From positions 62,001 to 126,000 of the forward strand of contig NZ_BPEV01000003.1 of NCBI RefSeq assembly GCF_019654955.1: a DNA stretch of 64,000 nt. The letters run 5' to 3'. How positions within the stretch are numbered: position 1 is the first letter of the stretch; every line of letters starts with the position of its first letter. The stretch is from Shewanella sp. KT0246 (GTDB lineage: Bacteria > Pseudomonadota > Gammaproteobacteria > Enterobacterales > Shewanellaceae). The position numbers and the translations under genes are program-made. The notes under the pieces are model-generated. The model saw only the letters and a program-made list of their open reading frames with translations, had not been told where the DNA came from and ran no database searches. Of this stretch, positions 41,969 through 50,983 are shown piece by piece.

Positions 41969-43429
41969 ATGACACAATTTATTAAAGGCCAATGGTCTAA
42001 TGGCGAAGGTCATGAAGTAACATCAGTTAATCCAGCTAACGGTGAGGTTATCTGGAGTGGTAAAACAGCTACTGCAGCACAGGTTAATACGGCAATAGAT
42101 GCTGCTCGTGCAGCGCAATTTGATTGGTTCATGCTGGGTTATGATGCTCGTTTAGCTATTGTTGAAGCTTACCGCAGTGAGCTTGAAGCAAACAAAGCTG
42201 AACTTGCTGAAGTGATTGCTCAAGAAACGGGTAAGCCGCAGTGGGAAACTGCTACTGAAGTTGGTGCAATGATTGGTAAAATCGGACTATCTGCTGCTGC
42301 TCACGATAAGCGTACTGGTACTGAAACTAACGATATTCCGGCTGGGCGTGCGGTATTACGTCATAAACCACATGGTGTTGTTGCTGTATTTGGCCCTTAT
42401 AACTTCCCAGGTCATTTGCCTAATGGTCATATTGTTCCTGCACTGCTTGCGGGTAACACGGTTGTATTTAAGCCATCAGAGTTGACCCCAAAAGTTGCCG
42501 AAGAAATGCTAAAACTTTGGGATAAAGCTGGTTTACCACAAGGGGTAATTAACCTTGTTCAAGGCGAACTAGAAACGGGTAAGGCGCTGGCTTCTCATCC
42601 GCAAATTGATGGTTTGTTTTTTACTGGTAGTTCTCGTACTGGTCATTTGCTGCATCAACAATATGCAGGGCACCCAGGTAAAATCTTAGCGCTTGAAATG
42701 GGTGGTAATAACCCATTAATCATTAAAGATGTTAAAGATACAAAAGCGGCTGTTCACGACATTATTCAGTCGGCATATATTTCTTCTGGTCAACGTTGTA
42801 CTTGTGCTCGTCGTCTTTATATCGAACAAGGCGCTGCTGGTGATGCTTTAATTGAGCAGTTAATTGCTGCGATTAAGCAAATTAAAGTAGGAAGCTGGAA
42901 TGCTCAACCGCAACCATTTATGGGCTCCATGATTTCAGAAGGCGCTGCGAAAGGCATGGTTGCAGCTCAAGCTGAGCTACAAGCCCTTGGCGGACAATCT
43001 TTAGTTGAGTTAACTCATGTTGAAGCGGGAACAGGCCTAGTTTCTCCTGGGTTAATTGATGTGACTGAAATTGCAGAGTTGCCAGATGAAGAATACTTTG
43101 GCCCATTGTTGCAGTTAGTGAGATATCAAGAATTCGATCAAGCCATTGATATGGCCAATAACACTCGTTATGGCTTGTCTGCTGGTATTTTAGCCGATAG
43201 TCGTGAAGATTATGATTACTTCTTAGCACGTATTCGCGCCGGTATTGTTAACTGGAATAAGCAGATTACTGGTGCTTCTGGTTCAGCGCCGTTTGGTGGT
43301 GTTGGCGCTTCAGGTAATCATCGCGCAAGTGCATTCTATGCTGCTGATTACTGTGCTTATCCTGTTGCTTCTGTTGAAGCTGACAGTGTGAGTTTACCAG
43401 CTAACTTAAGCCCAGGGCTTTCAATCTAA
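41969..43429 (+). CDS. astD: Succinylglutamate semialdehyde dehydrogenase
   Basis: AstD is an NAD+-dependent aldehyde dehydrogenase converting succinylglutamate semialdehyde to succinylglutamate, the fourth AST step. The catalytic Cys277 lies in [11 protein letters not shown] and the general-base Glu in [26 protein letters not shown] is the substrate-family signature. The 486-residue length fits. It is ten bases after astA and is followed by a hairpin terminator. Confidence 0.96.
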   Translation: MTQFIKGQWSNGEGHEVTSVNPANGEVIWSGKTATAAQVNTAIDAARAAQFDWFMLGYDARLAIVEAYRSELEANKAELAEVIAQETGKPQWETATEVGAMIGKIGLSAAAHDKRTGTETNDIPAGRAVLRHKPHGVVAVFGPYNFPGHLPNGHIVPALLAGNTVVFKPSELTPKVAEEMLKLWDKAGLPQGVINLVQGELETGKALASHPQIDGLFFTGSSRTGHLLHQQYAGHPGKILALEMGGNNPLIIKDVKDTKAAVHDIIQSAYISSGQRCTCARRLYIEQGAAGDALIEQLIAAIKQIKVGSWNAQPQPFMGSMISEGAAKGMVAAQAELQALGGQSLVELTHVEAGTGLVSPGLIDVTEIAELPDEEYFGPLLQLVRYQEFDQAIDMANNTRYGLSAGILADSREDYDYFLARIRAGIVNWNKQITGASGSAPFGGVGASGNHRASAFYAADYCAYPVASVEADSVSLPANLSPGLSI

Positions 43430-43446
43430 CATAACCATGACTCTGC

Positions 43447-43476
43447 AAAGGCAATGACTCAGTCATTGCCTTTTTT
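43447..43476 (+). terminator. Terminator between astD and the DUF1338 gene
   Basis: AAAGGCAATGA-CTCAG-TCATTGCCTTT followed by T residues is a strong hairpin. It ends 18 bases before the DUF1338 ATG, so downstream expression would need read-through. Confidence 0.88.
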
Positions 43477-43494
43477 ATAAAGAAGGATTTTATT

Positions 43495-44295
43495 ATGCAT
43501 ACCGACGTAAATGCTTTATTTGCTGCTTTATGGCAAGACTACATCAATATGACACCATCAGCAGACAGCATACATCAGTTACTTAGCAAAGGTGAGCCGA
43601 TCATAAACGATCATATTGCTTTGAGAACGTTCAATATTGCTAAAGTGAACTTGTCAGTGTTAGCTGAACATTTTGAATCTATTGGTTATGTGGCTTGTGG
43701 TGATTACAACTTTGAACAAAAGAAGCTCATTGCAAAACACTTTGAGCATCCTGATGCGAATCAACCTAAAGTGTTTATTTCTGAGTTGTTAGTTGAAGAG
43801 TTTAGTGCAGAAGCTCAAGCTATTATCCATGGTTTGATTGAGCAAGTTGAAGTTGCTGCTACGAAAGCGGATAACTTCCTTTATTCAGGCCGTCACTGGA
43901 ACGTAAACCTAGCGGACTATAAAACGCTGTTAGCTGAAAGTGAATATGCTGCTTGGGTTGCCGCTATTGGTTATCGTGCCAACCACTTCACTGTTTCGAT
44001 TAATGCCTTGCCTGAATTTGAGCAAATTGAAGCGGTAAATGATGCCCTAAAAGGCGCTGGCTTTAAATTGAATACCTCGGGCGGTGAAGTGAAAGGGTCT
44101 GCTGAAGTGTTACTTGAGCAGTCTTCAACAATGGCTGACAGAATGATGGTGAGCTTTGAAGATGGTGAATTAGAAATTCCGACTTGCTTCTATGAGTTTG
44201 CTCGTCGTTATCCAATGGCTGATGGCAATTTGTATACCGGTTTTGTTGCTGCTTCTGCCGATAAGATTTTTGAAAGCACCAACGCGGCTGGCTAA
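43495..44295 (+). CDS. DUF1338 family protein (2-oxoadipate dioxygenase/decarboxylase-like)
   Basis: This 266-residue protein belongs to the VOC-related DUF1338 family. The characterised Pseudomonas putida member (HglS) converts 2-oxoadipate to D-2-hydroxyglutarate in lysine catabolism using Fe(II). Candidate metal ligands are His in DHIALRTF, His in YRANHFTVS and a Glu in the C-terminal PTCFYEFARRYP region. It is shorter than HglS. Its position after astD suggests amino-acid catabolism, but the substrate is not known. Confidence 0.85.
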   Translation: MHTDVNALFAALWQDYINMTPSADSIHQLLSKGEPIINDHIALRTFNIAKVNLSVLAEHFESIGYVACGDYNFEQKKLIAKHFEHPDANQPKVFISELLVEEFSAEAQAIIHGLIEQVEVAATKADNFLYSGRHWNVNLADYKTLLAESEYAAWVAAIGYRANHFTVSINALPEFEQIEAVNDALKGAGFKLNTSGGEVKGSAEVLLEQSSTMADRMMVSFEDGELEIPTCFYEFARRYPMADGNLYTGFVAASADKIFESTNAAG

Positions 44296-44390
44296 ATCAA
44301 GTTGATAGGGCTTCGGTATTACTGGTGTTCCATTAACGTTAAAAATACTAGTCAGCTTTATTAAAGTTAAAGCCACCTAATGTGATGATC

Positions 44391-44437
44391 AAAAAAACCT
44401 GAACAACTCATGATATATGAGTTGTTCAGGTTTTTTT
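44391..44437. terminator. Bidirectional terminator, perfect 21-base palindromic arms
   Basis: AAAAAAACCTGAACAACTCAT (44391-44411) pairs perfectly with its complement at 44417-44437 around a five-base GATAT loop. A run on one side and T run on the other let it stop both the DUF1338 (+) and sensor-kinase (-) transcripts. Confidence 0.95.
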
Positions 44438-44456
44438 AGTTTGAAGTCGCTCTAGA

Positions 44457-45827
44457 TTAGCTAACTACGTTAGTTTTTACTTTGGGATTAGTAAATTCAA
44501 TCGTCACTCTAAGGCCGCCTAAGCGTTCAGAACGGTTAAATGTCAAATTGTAACCATACTGCTCAATAATCTCTTTTACGATGGATAAGCCAAGCCCATG
44601 GCCTACTACAGCCTCATCTAATCGTTTTCCTCGGTTTGTTAACTGGCTGAGTTGATCATCATTTACACCAGGGCCGTCATCTTCGATAGTGAGATTGAGT
44701 GTTTGGCGATGACTAATATCAGACACGTTGATATCGACATAAATGCTCGATTCAGCCCATTTATAAGCGTTATCAAGTAAGTTACCAAATAATTCCATAC
44801 CATCTTCTCGATGAATGGGCAGACGGCTGATATCAGCAAGAATGTTCACTGCACAGTCAATCCGCTTATGATGATGTACCTTGTCCAAGGTACTGATGAG
44901 TGCTTCAAAGTCTCTCGGAATGACCATTTGTGCCGCTGGGAGCATGTCGCCAGTAATTCTTGCTGCTGCGAGTTTTCGTTCAATCATATTACGGATTTGG
45001 TCGAGCTGCTGTTGCATCGCTTCGGCGGTTTCAGGGTTTGATAACCCTAATACTTCAACTTGTTGCTGCATGACTGCAAGTGGAGTTTTTAAGCCATGAC
45101 TTAAATTGCCGAGATTATTGCGGCTTCGCTCAATTTGATTGGCTGTATAATCTAATAACTCGTTATAGGTTTCTGCTAAGGGTTTTATTTCTACTGGAAT
45201 TTGATTAATTTCCAGAGAGTTAATTTCACCTTGTCGCAGTTTGGCCAAAGAGTCTTGAATAGACTTAACTGGTTTAAATGATTGTCTGATGATGATAAAA
45301 ATACCGCAAATCATTGCCAGTAACATGGCAATATTTATTGCTAGTTTAGTGCCAAACACCTCGCTGAACACTCGCCTACCAATACTCAAATCTTGTGCAA
45401 CGGTTAGGGTTGCGATTTTTTCACCGCTAGTGGAACCTATACCTATGGATAATAACTGCATGTCATTATTTTTAGGCCCTTTAGCTTGCCACACTCGAGT
45501 TTGGTTTTGCTGAAGTAGTTCAATATCGAGTTGGACATCCCAGAGGGAGCGAGAGCGAATAACTTGGCTTTCTGAGTTAAATTGAAAGTAGCGCCCGGAA
45601 TATGCGGGTTTATAAAAGCTTGAAAGCTCATTCTGGTCGATGATGATTTCACCAGCATTAATATGACTGGCCAAAATGATGTGTTCTAAATCTTCTTCAA
45701 GGCGATTAATAATGGAGTCGTGGAAGGCTTGACGCAGCATGGACTCAAACAATATGAGCCCAATGACGGTTGCAATAATAATGAGCGCACTAAGCCATAA
45801 GCTTAGTTTACTGCGGATTGATATCAT
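44457..45827 (-). CDS. Two-component sensor histidine kinase, PhoQ-like
   Basis: This 456-residue inner-membrane kinase has one membrane helix near 10-27, a periplasmic sensor domain about 30-160, a second helix about 162-181, and a HAMP-like linker. The HisKA domain has His244 in NLSHGLKTPL. The catalytic domain includes the N box FGNLLDNAYKWA, the G1 box EDDGPGV and the G2 box GHGLGLSIV. It overlaps the response-regulator stop by four bases (ATGA). The ligand is not evident; the adjacent PepSY protein may take part in sensing. Confidence 0.93.
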   Translation of the reverse strand: MISIRSKLSLWLSALIIIATVIGLILFESMLRQAFHDSIINRLEEDLEHIILASHINAGEIIIDQNELSSFYKPAYSGRYFQFNSESQVIRSRSLWDVQLDIELLQQNQTRVWQAKGPKNNDMQLLSIGIGSTSGEKIATLTVAQDLSIGRRVFSEVFGTKLAINIAMLLAMICGIFIIIRQSFKPVKSIQDSLAKLRQGEINSLEINQIPVEIKPLAETYNELLDYTANQIERSRNNLGNLSHGLKTPLAVMQQQVEVLGLSNPETAEAMQQQLDQIRNMIERKLAAARITGDMLPAAQMVIPRDFEALISTLDKVHHHKRIDCAVNILADISRLPIHREDGMELFGNLLDNAYKWAESSIYVDINVSDISHRQTLNLTIEDDGPGVNDDQLSQLTNRGKRLDEAVVGHGLGLSIVKEIIEQYGYNLTFNRSERLGGLRVTIEFTNPKVKTNVVS

Positions 45828-46498
45828 TCCACTATGCCGTGAAAGATATATCCTTGACCACGACGAGTTTCAATAGCCGTTTTACCGAGCTTCTTACGTA
45901 AATGAGTAACGTAGACTTCAACGACATTTGACTCTTTTTCATCATCAAATTGGTATAGCTTGTCAGTCAGTTGGGCTTTTGAGAGTAACTTTTTAGGCGA
46001 CATTAGGAAGATTTTCAATAATCTGAATTCCATTGCCGTGAGCTCAAAATGGTTCTCACCAATATGTACTCTTTGTTCAGCTTCATCTAACGTAATACCA
46101 CCATAGCTCAATTGCTTCGAAGAGGTATTTAACCGGCCATGGGCACGGTGTATAAGGGCTTGAACTCGGGCTAATAACTCTTGAGCGTGGAAAGGTTTGC
46201 CAAGGTAGTCATCAGCGCCAGCATTGAAACCTTCAACTTTCTCATGCCACTGGCTACGAGCTGTCAGCATGATAACCGGTGTATCAATGCCTTTTTCACG
46301 CCAAGATTGTACTAGCGTTAAGCCATTACCATCAGGCAAGCCAATGTCTAAAATAACACAGTCGTATTGGGTTTCTTTAATCAGATAGTCTGCTTCAACA
46401 GCTTTATCAGTCACGTCGGTGACGTAGCCTGCTTGTTTAAGTTGTTTTTCAAGTTCAGCAACTAAAAGGGTATTATCTTCAACGAGTAACAGTTTCAT
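45824..46498 (-). CDS. OmpR/PhoP-family response regulator
   Basis: This 224-residue transcription factor has a receiver domain with phosphoacceptor Asp51 (CVILDIGLPDG), Asp8 and conserved Lys in DYLGKPF. A winged-helix DNA-binding domain follows (ELTAMEFRLLKIFL, VEVYVTHLRKKLG). It works with the kinase encoded immediately downstream, and its start overlaps the end of the PepSY gene by 20 bases. Regulated genes are unknown. Confidence 0.95.
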   Translation of the reverse strand: MKLLLVEDNTLLVAELEKQLKQAGYVTDVTDKAVEADYLIKETQYDCVILDIGLPDGNGLTLVQSWREKGIDTPVIMLTARSQWHEKVEGFNAGADDYLGKPFHAQELLARVQALIHRAHGRLNTSSKQLSYGGITLDEAEQRVHIGENHFELTAMEFRLLKIFLMSPKKLLSKAQLTDKLYQFDDEKESNVVEVYVTHLRKKLGKTAIETRRGQGYIFHGIVE

Positions 46499-46823
46499 TT
46501 ATTCGGCATTCACTTGGTAGTTGGTCAATAGACTCTGGCATTCCATTTGTTGCATCGATATTTAAATGGACAACATGCCCTTTTTTTAACTTCAATTGTA
46601 AATCATAACGCCATTTATCATCCTCTTGATAGAGGCTGGCATCAATTAATTCACCATGACAGTATTGTGCAAGTAAAGTAAGGGAATAATCAAGTGACCG
46701 AATGCTACCAGATGTGACCAAGCGCTGAACTTCATCATGTTGAAGCTCGTTTGTTATTGCATTTGATACTGGAGTGAGAGTAAATGCAAATAAACTGAAA
46801 CAAAACGCTGGCAGCAGCCTCAT
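46479..46823 (-). CDS. Small periplasmic PepSY-like protein
   Basis: The 114-residue secreted protein has a signal peptide (MRLLPAFCFSLFAFTLTPVSNA) and a domain resembling PepSY (GELIDASLYQEDDKWRYDLQLKL, then HLNIDATNG). PepSY proteins often sit beside two-component systems and may modulate the sensor. ATG 46823 was chosen because GGGAG lies eight bases upstream; ATG 46838 lacks a ribosome site. Its last codons overlap the regulator start, so the three genes form one leftward operon. Confidence 0.82.
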   Translation of the reverse strand: MRLLPAFCFSLFAFTLTPVSNAITNELQHDEVQRLVTSGSIRSLDYSLTLLAQYCHGELIDASLYQEDDKWRYDLQLKLKKGHVVHLNIDATNGMPESIDQLPSECRINETVTR

Positions 46824-46909
46824 TGGAACGACTCCCATAAAAAAAGTGATAATTAGATTGACTAATTATCACTTTAATTAATTACTCTTAAATCAAGCTG
46901 AAGCTTAAC

Positions 46910-47545
46910 TTAACGCGTTCCATATACGACTATAGTTTTACCGTGTGCTTGAATAAGGTTCTGTTCTTCAAGCATTTTTAAAATACGGCCAACGGTTTCA
47001 CGCGAACAACCTACAATCTGACCAATCTCTTGACGAGTGATCTTAATTTGCATGCCATCAGGGTGAGTCATTGCATCAGGCTGTTTTGCTAGATGTAATA
47101 ATGTTTGCGCAATTCTTCCAGCAACGTCTAAGAATGCTAAATCACCTACTTTTTGGCTAGTGCTTTGCAAGCGGTAAGCCATTTGAGCAGTAAGCTTCAT
47201 TAGGATTTCAGGGTTAACCTGAATCAGTTGCTTGAATTTTTTGTAAGAAATTTCTGCAATTTCACATGGTTGTTTTGCTCGAACCCAAGCAGTACGTTCT
47301 GCTTGCTCTTCGAATAAACCAAGTTCACCGATGAAATCACCTTGATTAAGGTAAGAAAGGATCATCTCTTTACCTTCTTCATCTTTAATCAATACAGCGA
47401 CTGAACCCTTTACTATGTAGTAAAGCGTATCAGACTCTTCACCTGCATGTATCAAGGTGCTTTTCGCTGGGTATTTATGGATGTGACAGTGTGAAAGAAA
47501 CCACTCCAAAGTTGGATCAGGTTTAGGCTTGCCAATCAGAGCCAT
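46910..47545 (-). CDS. crp: cAMP receptor protein
   Basis: Crp is the cAMP-activated global regulator that in Shewanella also controls anaerobic respiration genes. The 211-residue protein has the cyclic-nucleotide domain ([36 protein letters not shown]) and the C-terminal helix-turn-helix ([26 protein letters not shown]) nearly identical to the E. coli recognition helix. The ribosome site CGAGGAAA precedes the ATG. cpdA at 2.4 kb removes its ligand. Confidence 0.98.
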   Translation of the reverse strand: MALIGKPKPDPTLEWFLSHCHIHKYPAKSTLIHAGEESDTLYYIVKGSVAVLIKDEEGKEMILSYLNQGDFIGELGLFEEQAERTAWVRAKQPCEIAEISYKKFKQLIQVNPEILMKLTAQMAYRLQSTSQKVGDLAFLDVAGRIAQTLLHLAKQPDAMTHPDGMQIKITRQEIGQIVGCSRETVGRILKMLEEQNLIQAHGKTIVVYGTR

Positions 47546-47921
47546 GTTTATTTCCTCGATTGATAAAATGAAAGTAAGGACTATCTAATAAAGTAATTGT
47601 ACTTGACTTGTAGCAGCAAAACCTTGATGAAGATCGAGTTTAACATTATGAAAAATGCTACAAAGGCACTATTAACTTATTAAATTAAAGATTTATTTTT
47701 GCTACTTTAGGTAACTATGTCAATCTAATTTAGTGGCTGTTAAATTATTTGGCAAGTACTTAAGCTACTAAAAAATACATATTTTGTGTGTTTTTTGTGC
47801 TTTAGATGGGTTAATTTACATTAATTTGCAGATTTAAACTGGTTTCAATTATTGTAAAAGGGCCAATTGATAGTTATTGTTAATTCGATTATCAAAGTGA
47901 AGTAAAGTCGTAGGGGTTGAT
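47546..47921. other. Gene-free divergent region between crp and a Sel1/TPR gene
   Basis: This 376-base AT-rich gap has no convincing coding frame. On the minus strand TTGACA (47723-47718), 17 bases and AAAAAT (47700-47695) could be a crp promoter about 150 bases upstream of the start. No clear CRP autoregulatory site was found. The ribosome site TAGGGG for the rightward gene lies at 47911-47916. Confidence 0.4.
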
Positions 47922-48713
47922 TTGAAATATTCTCAAAAGCTATTAAATGTAGGGCTTGCATGCTCATTATTTATGCTTGGTAGTGCTACTCAGCCTGCTC
48001 ATGCTTTTTCTATCCCTGCCTCAGTAGAATCTCAAGCAGAATCCAAACTGGTTCATATTCAGTTAAGAGCCGCTGATGGCAATGCTGATGCCCAGTTTTT
48101 ATTAGGGTTAATGAATTTGGCTGGTAGATTTGTCGAACAAGATACTGAACAAGGCCTTTATTGGGTCGAACAAGCTGCACTGCAAGATCATATTAAAGCC
48201 CAGCAAACCATTGCAGACTTATCATTCGAGGGTAAGTTATTACCAAGAAACTTAGAAGTTGCTGAGCAGTGGTATCAAACCTTGGCTCAGCATGGTGACC
48301 AACGGGCACATTTTCGTTTAGGTTTTATTTATTCAGCTGGTGGCGATGGTGTTGAGCGTAATTGTGGCAAGGCATTAGAGCAGTTCAACCAAGTAGGTGA
48401 CACTATTGCACTAGGTAATGTGGCTTGGATTTTAGCCACTTGCCCAGAAGCACAGTATCGAGATGGTTCAAGAGCTGTAGAGTTAGCGTTAAAATTACTT
48501 GAGCGTGATTCTAATGACCCTACCAATTTAGACAACCTAGCGGCTGGTTATGCCGAAATGGGTGAGTTTGAATTAGCTGTTGATACGCAGCAAAAAGCGA
48601 TTGAGGCACTGAAGCAAGATCCTGAAGTTGCCCTCAGTGACGAATTTAATATGCGTCTTGAACAATACCGTCAAGGTCAAGCATATCGTGAAATTATTCC
48701 GTTAATGAATTAA
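47922..48713 (+). CDS. Secreted Sel1/TPR-repeat protein
   Basis: This 263-residue exported protein has a signal peptide (GLACSLFMLGSATQPAHA). Sel1-like repeats span about residues 45-150 (GNADAQFLLGLMNLAGRFV; DHIKAQQTIADLSFEGKLL; GDQRAHFRLGFIYSAGGDG) and TPR-like helices follow. Such repeats mediate protein contacts; the partner is unknown. The start is TTG 47922 with AGGGG five bases upstream. It is divergent from crp and ends in a terminator. Confidence 0.85.
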   Translation: MKYSQKLLNVGLACSLFMLGSATQPAHAFSIPASVESQAESKLVHIQLRAADGNADAQFLLGLMNLAGRFVEQDTEQGLYWVEQAALQDHIKAQQTIADLSFEGKLLPRNLEVAEQWYQTLAQHGDQRAHFRLGFIYSAGGDGVERNCGKALEQFNQVGDTIALGNVAWILATCPEAQYRDGSRAVELALKLLERDSNDPTNLDNLAAGYAEMGEFELAVDTQQKAIEALKQDPEVALSDEFNMRLEQYRQGQAYREIIPLMN

Positions 48714-48767
48714 GCGTAAGTTTGATCTTATTAGCTAATATTAATTGGCTACTTAGTATTAATCATC

Positions 48768-48790
48768 AAACGGCCACTTGGCCGTTTTTT
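48768..48790 (+). terminator. Rho-independent terminator after the Sel1 gene
   Basis: AAACGGCC-ACTT-GGCCGTTT followed by T residues; a perfect eight-base stem. Confidence 0.9.
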
Positions 48791-48963
48791 GCTTTTGTAA
48801 CCGCAATAACCTTTCTATTTATCTAACCCAAATTCAGCTTATCTATATTATTTCTTAACAGATTTTCCCGATCACGCATTTGTTGCCTATGCTTGATAGA
48901 GATTAAGGATGAACTCTACACCGAATTTATGCTTGTGGTTCATTTCGCTTATAGGGGTATAGG

Positions 48964-49383
48964 ATGAATCAAAGACTAAAACTATATCAACTAACCGTTA
49001 TCTTCAGCTTATTATTTTCGCTTATGGGCTTTTCGTACAATGTGTGGCGGATGGAAATTACCGAACATAATAGTAATGTGAGAACGGCCTGTTTTGAAAT
49101 GCTATTGGAGTTGGCGCAGCTGCAACAATTGGTTTATACCGCTCACTATGATCAAGACCTAAAACTAGGCAGTCCAAGAGTCGGATGGGTGAAGGTCGGC
49201 TTGATTGAGGACTTAAGTAGTTTGACAGGAGTATCTGTTATTAAGTCGTCAAAGCAATTAACTCAAGTGTGGTCAAATCAGTGGCAAGATATGGCTGAAA
49301 ATGAAATAGCTGCAAATGAAATTATAGAACAGGTGGATATCGTTCGGGCTGATATAAAGCTGTTGTTAGTATCACTCAACTAG
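48964..49383 (+). CDS. Uncharacterised membrane-anchored protein
   Basis: This 139-residue protein has one N-terminal membrane helix (LTVIFSLLFSLMGFSYNVW), so it is probably anchored in the inner membrane with a periplasmic helical domain. No motif assigns function. ATG 48964 follows TATAGGGGT, a reasonable ribosome site. It lies alone between the Sel1 gene and the convergent prk gene. Confidence 0.75.
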   Translation: MNQRLKLYQLTVIFSLLFSLMGFSYNVWRMEITEHNSNVRTACFEMLLELAQLQQLVYTAHYDQDLKLGSPRVGWVKVGLIEDLSSLTGVSVIKSSKQLTQVWSNQWQDMAENEIAANEIIEQVDIVRADIKLLLVSLN

Positions 49384-49679
49384 CGGTGAGTGAACTTAAC
49401 GATGTTAAGCTTGATTTACAACGTTTTAAATTGCTAAGGGGATTAAAAAGGGGTTTGCTGATATGCCCAAGTGCGCTAACAGATAAAGATGGGGGAATTA
49501 ACACCCATGAGCACATCAACTATCGTTCTTTCGCCTGAAGTCCCGATAACGAGAATGATATAGGCCATGGCTTAAACCAAGCTTAAACAGTAACAACTTA
49601 TTTACCGTAAATATGCACCTCGTTCTAATGCTGATAATAGCGCTCTTTTCTGTCCTAATACATAAGCATAATCATTTAT

Positions 49680-50555
49680 TTAGGCGTTTTCCGCGGCTTT
49701 TTTATGCATGAGTTCTTTAATTAATGGGGTTAAGATTAACTCCATTGCTAATGACATCTTTCCGCCAGGAACCACTAAGGTGTTTACTCGGGACATGAAT
49801 GAACCTTCAATCATGCTGAGGTAATACGGGAAGTCGACATTATTAATGTCGCGAAAACGAATAACAACGAAGCTTTCATCTAGACTAGGAATATCTTTGG
49901 CGCTAAATGGGTTAGAAGTATCAACTGTCGGTACGCGCTGGAAGTTGATGTGCGTTCGCGAAAATTGCGGTGTCATATGTTTAATATAATCATCCATGCT
50001 GCGAACAATTGAGCCCATCACCTTTTCGCGGCTATGGCCTCTATCGGAAGTATCTCGAATGATCTTTTGAATCCATTCTAAATTGACAATCGGTACCATG
50101 CCAATAAGCAAATCAACATGCTTAGCGACATTAGCATCTTCGGTGACAACGCCGCCATGCAAACCTTCATAATAAAGCATATCGGTGTTTTCTGGCAGTG
50201 GGTGCCATTGGGTAAAAGTCCCAGGCATTTGGTTAAATGGCACTGCTTCATCAAAGGTATGTAAATAGCTGCGGGTTTGGCCCTGGCCCGTGTCTGAGTA
50301 ACTTTGAAAGCACTCTTCAAGTTTGACAAAGTTATTGGCCTCTGGGCCAAAATAGCTAATATTACGATTTTCAGCTTGAGACTTACGGATCAAAACTTCC
50401 ATTTCTGCACGGGTGAAGTTGTGAAAACTATCACCTTCGATAAAGGCAGCATTGATGCCGAGTTGACGAAAGATATGAGTAAATGCAGTTGTCGTTGTTG
50501 TTGTGCCAGCTCCAGAGGAACCAGTAACAGCAATTATGGGATGTTTTGTTGACAT
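49680..50555 (-). CDS. prkB: Phosphoribulokinase (PrkB-type)
   Basis: This 291-residue P-loop kinase of the phosphoribulokinase/uridine kinase family would convert ribulose-5-phosphate to ribulose-1,5-bisphosphate with ATP. The P loop is GSSGAGTTTTT (residues 12-22), with EGDSFHNFTRAEM, YFGPEANNF and YYEGLHGG motifs. The heterotrophic form is encoded next to crp, yheU and yheT in enterics as here; its role without RuBisCO is unclear. No RuBisCO genes are in the window. A 296-base gene-free gap precedes its 3' end. Confidence 0.92.
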   Translation of the reverse strand: MSTKHPIIAVTGSSGAGTTTTTTAFTHIFRQLGINAAFIEGDSFHNFTRAEMEVLIRKSQAENRNISYFGPEANNFVKLEECFQSYSDTGQGQTRSYLHTFDEAVPFNQMPGTFTQWHPLPENTDMLYYEGLHGGVVTEDANVAKHVDLLIGMVPIVNLEWIQKIIRDTSDRGHSREKVMGSIVRSMDDYIKHMTPQFSRTHINFQRVPTVDTSNPFSAKDIPSLDESFVVIRFRDINNVDFPYYLSMIEGSFMSRVNTLVVPGGKMSLAMELILTPLIKELMHKKAAENA

Positions 50556-50710
50556 TTATCCTACCTAGATCAAACGTGAAAATTAGCTAAATAACTGAGA
50601 CAGTTCAGTGTTTTATCGTTCTGCTCATCGTTAACACTTTCATGATTAAACTTGAAGAAAAACAGACTCTATTTATACGGGGTGAATCGATTGAGGTCAA
50701 TCTTACAATG

Positions 50711-50965
50711 TTAATCGGCCTCTACCGTCGGGTAAATGATTTGATCTTTATGTCTTATAGCAATTGATTCGTCTTCCTCGCTGAATTCAACTTTGAGTTC
50801 ACCTTGTTTGAGAGATTGTTTACATTTCTCAATAGCTGCTTCAATCTGATGATCGTCTAATTGGCCAAAGGAGCCGTCTTCTACCTGAGTTAATAAGTAC
50901 TCTTTAATCAGGTTGTTGAGGGTTTCTTGTGGCAATTGCAGCAGTGCTTCGTATGGAATTAGCAT
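50711..50965 (-). CDS. yheU: YheU family protein
   Basis: This 84-residue acidic protein of the YheU (UPF0270) family has a helical N-terminus beginning MLIPYEALLQLPQETLNNLIKEYLL, read in parts, and a short beta tail. Its function is unknown. It follows yheT by 18 bases on the minus strand, and prkB comes next, the same order as in enterics. Confidence 0.9.
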   Translation of the reverse strand: MLIPYEALLQLPQETLNNLIKEYLLTQVEDGSFGQLDDHQIEAAIEKCKQSLKQGELKVEFSEEDESIAIRHKDQIIYPTVEAD

Positions 50966-50983
50966 AAATTAACTCTTAATAAC

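Noticed and set aside
49680..50555. Uridine kinase instead of phosphoribulokinase
   Set aside because: The length, the YFGPEANNF and YYEGLHGG motifs and the crp/yheU/yheT neighbourhood fit the PrkB type better.
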